Assembly: GCA_002492045.1 (NCBI GenBank)
Contig: DKXC01000048.1
Span: 1-6,334, forward strand
Direction: 5' to 3'
DNA: 6,334 bases
Source: Micrococcaceae bacterium UBA7136
GTDB taxonomy: Bacteria > Actinomycetota > Actinomycetes > Actinomycetales > Micrococcaceae
The notes beneath the pieces are model-generated. The model was not told the DNA's origin and did no database searches. It saw only the letters and a program-made list of their open reading frames with translations. This document shows positions 1-5,603 of the stretch, piece after piece (positions within the stretch are counted from its first letter, which is position 1; every line of letters begins with the position of its first letter). A program made the translations under genes and the position numbers.

Positions 1-279
1 CTGGTAGGTTTTAGGGCCACCCCAGTACTGCTCCAAAAAGAGAAGCAGGCGCCGCTCAGCCGGAGCCAAATCCTCCTCAGGGTACATGGCCCTAAAGTCT
101 GGGTCCTGGGCCACCTGGGCGTAAAATTCCCGGCAGAGCTTCTCAAAGGTAGGACGCCCGCCCACCTGCTCATAGAAGGAGGGGGCAGCGCTAGCTGGCT
201 GACTGTTCTGCCCCTGGGCTAGGGGCTGGCCCTGAACCGGGGCGGTTGGCGGAAGCAGAGGGTTAGGTAGCTGACTCAT
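1..279 (-). CDS. glbO: Group II truncated haemoglobin (trHbO), N-terminal part, runs off the left edge
   Basis: Reading the minus strand from ATG at 279 gives 93 codons open to the window edge. Residues 35-92 match the group II truncated haemoglobin family: a SFYEQVGG start to the globin fold, REFY with Tyr53 at the B10 position, MYPEEDL with Tyr66 at the CD1 position, then LFLEQYWGGPKTY. In characterised trHbO these tyrosines line the distal haem pocket; the proximal histidine and TrpG8 lie beyond the window. Family members bind O2 and NO in the cytoplasm, with roles proposed in oxygen or redox chemistry. Residues 1-34 form a Pro/Gln-rich extension absent from the Mycobacterium tuberculosis protein, as I recall it. 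The start is the only ATG, GTG or TTG upstream of the fold; its Shine-Dalgarno-like GAGGG sits only one base from the ATG, so translation may be weak or the start imperfectly placed. pepN lies 109 bp upstream on the same strand. Confidence 0.88.
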   Translation of the reverse strand, partial: MSQLPNPLLPPTAPVQGQPLAQGQNSQPASAAPSFYEQVGGRPTFEKLCREFYAQVAQDPDFRAMYPEEDLAPAERRLLLFLEQYWGGPKTYQ

Positions 280-315
280 GCCCTCTAGTCTACGCCTGCT
301 GGCCGAATCATCTAA

Positions 316-360
316 GACAAAAGAAGACGACAGCAGACAAACCTTTCTGAGGAGTCTGCT
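316..360 (-). terminator. Weak terminator candidate behind pepN
   Basis: Arms AGCAGAC (332-338) and GTCTGCT (354-360) form a perfect 7-bp inverted repeat, with an inner CCT/AGG pairing in the loop. On the minus strand the hairpin is followed by a T-rich but interrupted tract (316-331). The position, between the pepN stop and the glbO start, suits a partial terminator or attenuator between the two genes. The tail is poor, so read-through into glbO is possible. Confidence 0.35.
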
Positions 361-388
361 ATCGCCTTCTTCTCACCTATGGACGGAT

Positions 389-2926
389 TTAGCAGTCAGC
401 TGCCTGAACCTTCAGGGCCCGCTCTAGGCTGTCACGACACTCAGCAACCTGCCGGTAGAGGGCGGCAGCGTCCTCAGGCAGGGCAGCCAGGTAGGCCTCG
501 GTGGTTTCCAGCAGCTGCTGGCTGTAGACGCGAGGGTAGAGGCCAGAAATAATCTGAGAGGACAGCTCATGGGTGCGCTCCCGCCAAATACCCTCAATCA
601 CCTCAAAATAGCGGTCAGCATAGGGGGCACTCAAGGCAGAATCACCCTTATGGAAGCCCAGAATAGTGGCCCGCTGCAGGGTGTTAGAGAGGCTAGCCTC
701 CTCTACCACAGCAGACCAGGCAGCAGCCTTAGCCTCAGCGGTGGGCAGGGCCGCCCGGGCGGTAGCAGCAGCCTGCTGGCCGTTAGCAGTCTGATCCTGC
801 TCTAGGGCAGCCTCAATCTCAGCCAGCCCTACCCGGCCACCTGCAGCCAGAGAGGTCAGTAGAGCCCAGCGCAGGTCGGTATCAACCTCCAGGCCCTCCA
901 GGCTAATCTGCCCCTCTAGTAGGGCAGCTACAGCATCCAACTGGGCCTGGTTCTTAGCCTGGCGGGCAAAGGAATGCACCAACTGGAACTGGGCATCAGA
1001 ACCAGCCTCAGCCTCCTGGGCCAGCTGCCAGATCCGGTCAGCAGCCTCCAGCCGCAGGGCCTCAGCCCGCTGGGGCGCAACAAAGGCCCGCAGGGTGTAC
1101 TCCAGGTTAGTCAGCTGGGTGCGCAGGGCAGTCGAGTTAGTCTCAGCCCCAATATTGCCCAGCACCAGCTGCACAAAATCAGAGGCCGGCATCTGGGCGT
1201 CCCGCACCGTATCCCAGAGGGAACCCCAGACCACGCCACGTGCCACCGAGGAGTCAATATCCCCCAGGTGAGCCACAGCAGTAGCCCGAGACCGGTCGTC
1301 CAGGCGAATCTTGGCGTAGGTCAAATCCTCATCATTGACCAGCAGCAGATCAGGACGCTGCAGCCCAGCAGCCTGCTCAATAACCGTCAGCTCACCCTCC
1401 AGGTCAACCTCCAGCCGCTGGGTTCGGGTCAGCTTGCCCTCAAGCAGCTGGTAGAAGCCCAGCACCAGGCGGTGGGGACGCAGAGTCTCGTAGCCCTCAG
1501 CAAAGGACTGACGGATAGCCAAAGAAGCGATAGTGCCATCCGCAGCCTCTTCCAACTCAGTAGTCAGAGTGTTAACCCCGGCAGTCTCCAACCAGAGTTG
1601 AGACCAGGTACGCAAATCCCGTCCGCTAGCAGCCTCCAGCTCCACCAGAAGATCATCAAGCACAGTATTCCCGTAAGAATGCTTCTCAAAGTAAACCTTA
1701 AGGGCAGCCATGAAATTCTCCTGCCCCACCCAGGCCACCAGCTGTCGCAGCACCGAAGCACCCTTAGCGTAGGTAATACCATCAAAATTAACCTGAACAT
1801 CCTGCAGATCCCGGATAGGAGCCACAATGGGGTGGGTCGAAGAGAGCTGATCCTCCTCATAGGCCCAGGTTTTCTCAGAAGCAGAGAAGGTAGCCCAAGC
1901 CTCAGGGGCAAAACGAGTATTCTCGGCAGCCGCCAGGGTAGACATGAACTCAGCAAAGGACTCATTGAGCCAGAGATCATTCCACCACTTCATGGTCACC
2001 AAGTCACCGAACCACATGTGGGCCAGCTCGTGCAGAATGGTGATAGCCCGGCGCTCCACCAGCGACTCCGACACCTTAGACCGGAAAATATAGGCCTCCA
2101 GGAAGGTCACCGCACCAGCATTCTCCATGGCCCCAGCGTTAAACTCCGGCACAAAAAGCTGGTCATACTTCTCAAAGGGGTAAGGGGTCTTAAACTGCTC
2201 CTCAAAGAACTCAAAACCCTGGCGGGTAATCTGGAAAACCTCATCAGCGTCCAGGTAGCCCATGAGCGACTTACGGGCAAAGCAACCCAGCTTAATCTCC
2301 CGGCCCTCAGCATTAGTCAGAGAAGAATGAACCGAGGCGTAAGGCCCAGCAATAATGGCGGTAATGTAGGAAGACATCCGGGGAGTGGGCTTAAAGAACC
2401 AGGTCTTAGCTCCCTCAGCTTCCTTCACCTCAAGCTCAGGCTGGTTAGAAACCACCACCCAGTGGGCCGGAGCCGTCACAACAAACTCAAACTCAGCCTT
2501 CAAATCGGGCTGCTCAAAAACCGGGTAAACCCGGCGAGAATCAGGCACCTCAAACTGGGAGTAAAGGTAAACCTCCCCGTCAGCCGGGTCCACAAAACGG
2601 TGCAGGCCCTCACCGGTATTGGTGTAGAGCATATCGGCCTCAATGACCAGCTCGTTGACCTCAGCCAGCTCAGGCAGGGCAATCCGGACGCCATCCGCCA
2701 GGTCGGTGGGCAGCTGCTGGCCGTTGAGCTCAATGCTGTGAACCTGATCGGTGATAGCGTCAATGAAGCTGGAGGCACCAGCCTGAGCCTCGAAACGGAT
2801 GGTGGTGCGGGAGCCAAAGACGCGCTCGCCGCGGGTGAGGTCTAGTTCTACCCGGTAGGAGTGGACCTTGGAGATGATAGAGGCTCGTTCTTGGGCTTCT
2901 GCGCGGGTGAGGTTGCTGCCGGGCAT
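389..2926 (-). CDS. pepN: Aminopeptidase N, M1 family zinc metallopeptidase
   Basis: An 845-residue cytosolic enzyme that removes single N-terminal residues from peptides, finishing intracellular protein turnover. Order: N-terminal beta-sandwich domain (about 1-190), thermolysin-like catalytic domain (about 190-450), linker, then an all-helical ERAP1-type C-terminal domain (about 500-845). Catalytic signatures are intact: the exopeptidase motif GAMEN at 265-269; the zinc site HELAH at 299-303 with the third ligand Glu322 in WLNESFAEF (HEXXH-X18-E); and Tyr386 in FDGITYAKGA, the expected transition-state tyrosine. There is no signal peptide. Length and the N-terminal MPGSNLTRAEAQER segment are typical of actinobacterial PepN. 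The ATG start is supported by AAGGAG at 2931-2936, four bases upstream. It is divergent from rpiB and lies upstream of glbO on the same strand. A long antisense open frame across it is a codon-bias shadow. Confidence 0.97.
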   Translation of the reverse strand: MPGSNLTRAEAQERASIISKVHSYRVELDLTRGERVFGSRTTIRFEAQAGASSFIDAITDQVHSIELNGQQLPTDLADGVRIALPELAEVNELVIEADMLYTNTGEGLHRFVDPADGEVYLYSQFEVPDSRRVYPVFEQPDLKAEFEFVVTAPAHWVVVSNQPELEVKEAEGAKTWFFKPTPRMSSYITAIIAGPYASVHSSLTNAEGREIKLGCFARKSLMGYLDADEVFQITRQGFEFFEEQFKTPYPFEKYDQLFVPEFNAGAMENAGAVTFLEAYIFRSKVSESLVERRAITILHELAHMWFGDLVTMKWWNDLWLNESFAEFMSTLAAAENTRFAPEAWATFSASEKTWAYEEDQLSSTHPIVAPIRDLQDVQVNFDGITYAKGASVLRQLVAWVGQENFMAALKVYFEKHSYGNTVLDDLLVELEAASGRDLRTWSQLWLETAGVNTLTTELEEAADGTIASLAIRQSFAEGYETLRPHRLVLGFYQLLEGKLTRTQRLEVDLEGELTVIEQAAGLQRPDLLLVNDEDLTYAKIRLDDRSRATAVAHLGDIDSSVARGVVWGSLWDTVRDAQMPASDFVQLVLGNIGAETNSTALRTQLTNLEYTLRAFVAPQRAEALRLEAADRIWQLAQEAEAGSDAQFQLVHSFARQAKNQAQLDAVAALLEGQISLEGLEVDTDLRWALLTSLAAGGRVGLAEIEAALEQDQTANGQQAAATARAALPTAEAKAAAWSAVVEEASLSNTLQRATILGFHKGDSALSAPYADRYFEVIEGIWRERTHELSSQIISGLYPRVYSQQLLETTEAYLAALPEDAAALYRQVAECRDSLERALKVQAADC

Positions 2927-3118
2927 GTTTCTCCTTATGTCGTGGGGCGGTGGTAGCGGTCTTGAGACCTGGGCGCCTTTGCTGTCATGGCCTACAATCG
3001 TAGGTAGAAGACCTGTTAGATAGGCGCTTTAGCTCTCATTCTAGAGGTAGAACCGTGATTTATCTAACTTTTACTTCTTTTGGCCCCTATCTGACACACC
3101 AAAAACAGAGGACACATC
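2927..3118. promoter_or_regulatory. Divergent pepN/rpiB promoter region with palindromes and octamer repeats
   Basis: This 192-bp spacer must hold the promoters of both pepN (minus) and rpiB (plus). I found no convincing -35/-10 pair for either; TANNNT-like hexamers such as TAGATA at 3017-3022 are weak. Visible structure: palindrome GGTCT-TG-AGACC (2958-2969), palindrome CCTAC-AATC-GTAGG (2991-3004), direct repeat AGGTAGAA at 3002-3009 and 3045-3052, and the octamer TATCTRAC at 3061-3068 and 3088-3095, plus inverted as GTTAGATA at 3015-3022. Ribosome binding sites are AAGGAG (2931-2936, minus) for pepN and AGAGGA (3107-3112, plus) for rpiB. Regulator identity is unknown. Confidence 0.5.
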
Positions 3119-3616
3119 ATGCGGGTACACATCGCCACCGACCACGCCGGCCTAGAGCTGAGCCACTACCTGATCCAAGAGTTGACCGCAGCCGGCTACC
3201 AGATGGTAGACCACGGCCCGGCCGACTACGACCCGGTGGACGACTACCCCAGCTTCTGCATCAACGCGGCCCTGGCCGTACGGGCCGACCGAGCCCAGGG
3301 CCTGGACTCCCTGGGCATTGTGCTGGGTGGCTCTGGCAACGGTGAGCAGATGGCCGCTAACAAGGTACCCGGTATTCGGGCCGCCCTGGCCTGGAATCAG
3401 GACACCGCCGTCCTAGCCCGAGAGCACAATAACGCCCAGGTAGTGGCCGTGGGCGGCCGCCAGCACCCCAAGGAAGAGGCCCTAGAAATCATTAAGGCCT
3501 TCTTGACCGCCCAGTGGACCGAAGAAGAGCGGCACCAGCGGCGTATTAGCCAGATGGCTGAGTTTGAGCAGACCGGCCTGATTGCTGGCAAGGAGATTAT
3601 TGACCCGGCCGCCTAG
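3119..3616 (+). CDS. rpiB: Ribose-5-phosphate isomerase B
   Basis: A 165-residue cytoplasmic enzyme interconverting ribulose 5-phosphate and ribose 5-phosphate in the non-oxidative pentose phosphate pathway. It is a RpiB/LacA-LacB fold protein, not RpiA. Visible motifs: ATDHAG with Asp8-His9 near the N terminus; DDYPSFC at 41-47; GGSGNGEQ at 70-77; REHNNAQ at 101-107 with His103; Arg114, and Arg138/Arg142 in ERHQRR as likely phosphate contacts. Ser72 replaces the cysteine base of the E. coli-type enzyme and Glu76 is the likely base, the arrangement described for M. tuberculosis RpiB. The ATG is preceded by AGAGGA (3107-3112) at six bases. Its stop lies 20 bp before the nei2 start, so the two are probably co-transcribed. 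A sugar-phosphate isomerase of the LacAB type is the only alternative and is much less likely given the match to actinobacterial RpiB. Confidence 0.95.
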   Translation: MRVHIATDHAGLELSHYLIQELTAAGYQMVDHGPADYDPVDDYPSFCINAALAVRADRAQGLDSLGIVLGGSGNGEQMAANKVPGIRAALAWNQDTAVLAREHNNAQVVAVGGRQHPKEEALEIIKAFLTAQWTEEERHQRRISQMAEFEQTGLIAGKEIIDPAA

Positions 3617-3636
3617 CAGCTAGGGGAGGAGCTACT

Positions 3637-4518
3637 ATGCCCGAGGGGCATTCTATTCACCGGCTGGCCCGCCAACTGACCGATGTTTTCGCTGGCCAGC
3701 GCCTAGAGGTTTCTAGCCCCCAGGGACGTTTTGCGGCCGGGGCTGCCCTGCTGGACGGCCAGGTCTTTGAGGAGGCCTTTGCCCACGGCAAGCACCTCTT
3801 TGCGGCCTTCTCTTCTGACCTCTACCTCAATGTTCACCTGGGTATTTACGGGGCCTTCACCTTTGGCGGTGATGAGCACTTTAGCGGGGCCTCCTTTATT
3901 GGTGCACCCCGCAAGATCGGGGAGCGGGAGGACCACGGTTTGCTGGCTTTCTCGGCCCAGCCTCCTGAACCCCGTCTGACCACCCGCCTGCGGCTGGTTT
4001 CTGAGCATGGTTGGGCTGATTTGGTGGGACCCACTATTTGCCGTACCTTGACTGAGCCGGAGGTAGCCCAGGTGCGTTCTAAACTGGGGCCTGACCCCCT
4101 TAACCGGGACGCTGATCCAGCTGCCTTCTACCGGGCGGCTGCTAGGACCTCCCGGCCGATTGGGGTCTTGCTCATGGATCAGGCGGCTATTTCGGGGGTA
4201 GGCAACATTTTTAGGGCCGAGTCCCTCTATCGTTGCCAGCTAGACCCCTTCAAACCGGCTAAGGATTGCAGCTCACAGCAGCTAGAAGCCCTCTGGGAGG
4301 ATAACAAGCAGCTACTGGAGCTGGGGGTTAAGCTGGGCCGGATTGTGACCACTGACCCGGCAGATAGGCCCGGTATTCCCGATGAGCAGGCCTGGCCTGA
4401 GCACGCCAACTATGTTTACCAGAAGCAGGGGCTTCCCTGTGGACGCTGCGGGGCTAGTATTGCCCTTGAAGAGGTTGCTGGCCGTAAGCTCTACTGGTGC
4501 CCCGGCTGCCAGCTCTAA
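3637..4518 (+). CDS. nei2: Fpg/Nei family DNA glycosylase, Nei2 (endonuclease VIII) type
   Basis: A 293-residue base excision repair enzyme expected to excise oxidised pyrimidines and nick the abasic site. After Met removal the N terminus is PEGHS: Pro2 is the Schiff-base nucleophile and Glu3 the acid. PEGH rather than the Fpg-type PELP points to Nei. Lys52 in HGKHLF is the conserved beta-hairpin lysine. The helix-two-turn-helix reads SGVGNIFRAE (186-195), with Asn190 contacting the DNA backbone. A C-terminal zinc finger is complete: Cys268-X2-Cys271-X16-Cys288-X2-Cys291, with Arg283 in the finger. The whole sequence, including SSPQGRFA and VHLGIYGAFT, resembles mycobacterial Nei2 (Rv2464c), which also sits beside rpiB. 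A very strong ribosome binding site, GGGGAGGAG (3623-3631), supports the ATG. It is probably the second gene of an rpiB-nei2 unit ending at the hairpin at 4531. Exact substrate preference cannot be read from sequence. Confidence 0.94.
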   Translation: MPEGHSIHRLARQLTDVFAGQRLEVSSPQGRFAAGAALLDGQVFEEAFAHGKHLFAAFSSDLYLNVHLGIYGAFTFGGDEHFSGASFIGAPRKIGEREDHGLLAFSAQPPEPRLTTRLRLVSEHGWADLVGPTICRTLTEPEVAQVRSKLGPDPLNRDADPAAFYRAAARTSRPIGVLLMDQAAISGVGNIFRAESLYRCQLDPFKPAKDCSSQQLEALWEDNKQLLELGVKLGRIVTTDPADRPGIPDEQAWPEHANYVYQKQGLPCGRCGASIALEEVAGRKLYWCPGCQL

Positions 4519-4530
4519 CCTGATAGCAAG

Positions 4531-4564
4531 AGAACCCCAGCCTGTGTGAGGCCGGGGTTCTTTT
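4531..4564 (+). terminator. Intrinsic terminator after nei2
   Basis: AGAACCCC (4531-4538) pairs with GGGGTTCT (4554-4561); inside, GCCT (4540-4543) pairs with AGGC (4549-4552) across one A-C mismatch, leaving loop GTGTG. A T-run (4561-4564) follows on the plus strand. It starts 12 bases after the nei2 stop. The convergent lipoprotein gene ends at 4572, so the same hairpin may also serve the minus strand, though its T-tract there is poorer. Confidence 0.88.
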
Positions 4565-4571
4565 GCGCCTT

Positions 4572-5324
4572 TTAGCGGTCTTGGGGGTCGGTCAGGGTAA
4601 AGCCCTGGGAGCCGTCATGGCAGTGAACCGTATCTGGGGCGGTGGCGGTGCAGGTTATACCCTGCCAGCTGAGGGACTGACCTTGGGGCAGGACCGTATT
4701 GGTTTTGAACCAGTCGTGGCTGGCTGCTCGGCCCCGGGCCTGGACGGTGCGGGGCTGGGACTCTCCTGGAGCCATAGAGACTGACTGTAGAACCCAGTTT
4801 TTGGAGTCGTCAGTCAGGCAGAAAACCCCGTAGGGTTGCATGAGGCAGGCGATAGATCCGCTGGGAACCTGAAAGACCACAGAGGGCTGGTCTGCTACCT
4901 CGAAGGTGTAGAAGGCGGTGTCGGCTACTGGGCTTCCGGTGACCAGGTCTGTGGTGGCAAGGGTGGCCGGGTCAAAAGTGAAGTTGTCGTTGGTCGGGGG
5001 AGTGAGCTGACTGGGGGAGGGCTCGGCTGGGGAGGGGCTGGTCTCCTGCGGGCTTTCTTCGGGAGGGGCTGGGCTGACCTCCTGGCTGTTTTCTGCTGCC
5101 GGGGTCGGAGCATCCTGGGGTGTCTCCTGTTCAGGGCTAGGGGTCTCTGCTACCTGGCTTTGAAGAGGCTCAGAGGAGGCCTGGACGCTGGGGCTGGCCG
5201 TCAGGCTGGCGGAGGTACTTGTCTCGGGGGCCGACTGGCTGGAACAGGCCGTTAAGGCCAGGACGCTCAGAGTCAGAGTGGCCAGGGTAGCCCGACGGGG
5301 CTGAGCAGAGAAGAGCTTAGTCAA
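4572..5324 (-). CDS. Predicted lipoprotein with Pro/Ser/Glu/Thr-rich tether and small cysteine-containing domain
   Basis: A 250-residue protein of unknown function. The N terminus is a lipoprotein signal: basic MTKLFSAQPRRAT, hydrophobic LATLTLSVLALT, then lipobox LTAC with Cys27 as the lipidated residue. Residues 28-111 are a low-complexity Ser/Pro/Glu/Thr tether that probably spans the cell wall. The C-terminal domain (about 112-250) contains VVFQVPSGSIACLM, then CLTDD, LPQGQSLSWQGITC and VHCHDGSQGFTL. This follows a pattern I know from exported actinobacterial proteins (F-x-x-PSG-x-I-x-C near the start, C-x-x-G-x-x-GF-x-L near the end). Cys160/Cys169 and Cys225/Cys235 could form two disulfides. 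Start: TTG at 5324, because an in-frame TAA stands nine bases upstream and no ATG or GTG precedes the signal; AAAGGA (5334-5339) supports it. It is convergent with nei2. I recognise no catalytic motif. Confidence 0.85.
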   Translation of the reverse strand: MTKLFSAQPRRATLATLTLSVLALTACSSQSAPETSTSASLTASPSVQASSEPLQSQVAETPSPEQETPQDAPTPAAENSQEVSPAPPEESPQETSPSPAEPSPSQLTPPTNDNFTFDPATLATTDLVTGSPVADTAFYTFEVADQPSVVFQVPSGSIACLMQPYGVFCLTDDSKNWVLQSVSMAPGESQPRTVQARGRAASHDWFKTNTVLPQGQSLSWQGITCTATAPDTVHCHDGSQGFTLTDPQDR

Positions 5325-5333
5325 TGATTTTTA

Positions 5334-5339
5334 TCCTTT
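5334..5339 (-). promoter_or_regulatory. Ribosome binding site supporting the TTG start of the lipoprotein gene
   Basis: AAAGGA on the minus strand lies nine bases before TTG at 5324-5322. An in-frame stop (TAA, 5333-5331) between the two rules out any earlier start. No ATG or GTG occurs in frame before the hydrophobic core, so this site decides the start. Confidence 0.6.
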
Positions 5340-5366
5340 GCAGGGTGCGGGTGCTTATCCCATCTT

Positions 5367-5394
5367 AAGGCCTAGAAAGAGGTTTAGGCTTTTT
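5367..5394 (+). terminator. Terminator-like hairpin on the plus strand with no plus-strand gene before it
   Basis: GCCTAGA (5370-5376) pairs with TTTAGGC (5383-5389) around loop AAGAGG, with one G-T wobble, and is followed by five T (5390-5394). The A/G bases at 5367-5369 can extend the stem into the T-run. It reads as a terminator only on the plus strand, yet the nearest gene to its left is the minus-strand lipoprotein. It may end antisense transcription, or matter instead as a leader structure upstream of the lipoprotein gene. Confidence 0.35.
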
Positions 5395-5426
5395 GTTTGG
5401 CCCACTGCCGGTGGAAGTAGAATCCG

Positions 5427-5471
5427 ATGCCCAAGAGCAGGTTCCTTGGTTGATTTCTGTCCTTTGGGCAT
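5427..5471. repeat. 8-bp inverted repeat ATGCCCAA...TTGGGCAT
   Basis: Perfect arms at 5427-5434 and 5464-5471 enclose 29 bases, directly next to the A/T run of the minus-strand terminator at 5473-5501. It could be a protein-binding site or a weak stem in a leader RNA. Such a short repeat may also be chance. Confidence 0.4.
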
Positions 5472-5472
5472 G

Positions 5473-5501
5473 AAAAAAGACCTACCGGTCAGGGGTAGGC
5501 C
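5473..5501 (-). terminator. Second intrinsic terminator downstream of the tRNA-Gly genes
   Basis: On the minus strand GGCCTACC (5494-5501) pairs with GGTAGGTC (5479-5486), eight pairs with one G-T wobble, around a 7-base loop, followed by six T (5473-5478). It lies eight bases past the tRNA 3'-end copy at 5509-5523. No intact gene lies between it and the terminator at 5556-5585, so it probably belonged to a tRNA gene whose 3' end was displaced here. Confidence 0.85.
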
Positions 5502-5508
5502 TTCTCTG

Positions 5509-5523
5509 GAGCGGCTGACGGGA
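5509..5523 (-). pseudogene. Fragment of a tRNA-Gly 3' end (15-bp duplicate, possible att-site scar)
   Basis: GAGCGGCTGACGGGA here is identical to 5603-5617. On the minus strand it covers the full 3' acceptor strand, the discriminator base, the 3' T-stem strand and one loop base of tRNA-Gly(CCC). Beyond it, towards where the tRNA body would be, similarity is lost after one further matching T with one base missing. It cannot make a tRNA. Tyrosine integrases commonly use the 3' ends of tRNA genes as attachment sites, and integration leaves exactly this kind of displaced 3' copy. A simple local duplication is the alternative. Confidence 0.6.
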
Positions 5524-5555
5524 TGGAGCAGGTTTTTCTGAGCTAGCGAAGAAAG

Positions 5556-5585
5556 AAAAAACCTGCGGAATTATTTTCCGCAGGT
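5556..5585 (-). terminator. Intrinsic terminator of the tRNA-Gly operon
   Basis: ACCTGCGGAA (5561-5570) and TTCCGCAGGT (5576-5585) form a perfect 10-bp stem around TTATT. On the minus strand the stem is followed by six T (complement of 5556-5561, the first one in the stem). It lies 18 bases after the 3' end of tRNA-Gly(CCC) and is the first stop for the tandem tRNA transcript. Confidence 0.92.
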
Positions 5586-5603
5586 ATCTAAAGAATTCTA
5601 GAG

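Larger units (their letters stand above)
5325..5603. other. Intergenic region without a convincing gene, rich in hairpins
   Basis: This 279-bp stretch separates the lipoprotein gene from tRNA-Gly(CCC), both on the minus strand. It holds two minus-strand terminators, a tRNA 3'-end copy, a plus-strand terminator-like hairpin and an 8-bp inverted repeat, all listed separately. The lipoprotein promoter should lie in its left part; the only candidate I see is a -10-like TAAGAT on the minus strand (5362-5367) without a good -35. The short open frames here lack ribosome binding sites. Confidence 0.6.

Noticed and set aside
974..2845. Very long open frame on the plus strand (623 codons) opposite pepN
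   Set aside because: It is exactly antisense to the catalytic and C-terminal coding sequence of pepN, which has intact family motifs. Its translation is Leu/Ser/Gln/Arg-rich with no recognisable domain, and codon bias in pepN explains the lack of stops.
3055..3345. Open frame starting upstream of and overlapping rpiB
   Set aside because: It is another frame of rpiB from 3119 on, with an Arg/Pro-rich shadow translation and no ribosome binding site. RpiB in the correct frame is unmistakable.
5355..5471. 38-codon minus-strand frame starting MPKGQKSTKEP
   Set aside because: Its ATG directly follows the T-run of a terminator, with no ribosome binding site. It overlaps the hairpin at 5367-5394, and I know no matching small protein.
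5338..5541. 67-codon plus-strand frame in the spacer between lipoprotein and tRNAs
   Set aside because: It crosses two terminators and the tRNA fragment, has no ribosome binding site, and its translation is unlike any protein I recognise.
5473..5585. Idea that the repeated hairpins form a CRISPR array or a small RNA gene
   Set aside because: There are only two hairpins and they differ in sequence. The only direct repeat is the tRNA 3' end, with no regular repeat-spacer pattern and no cas gene in the window.
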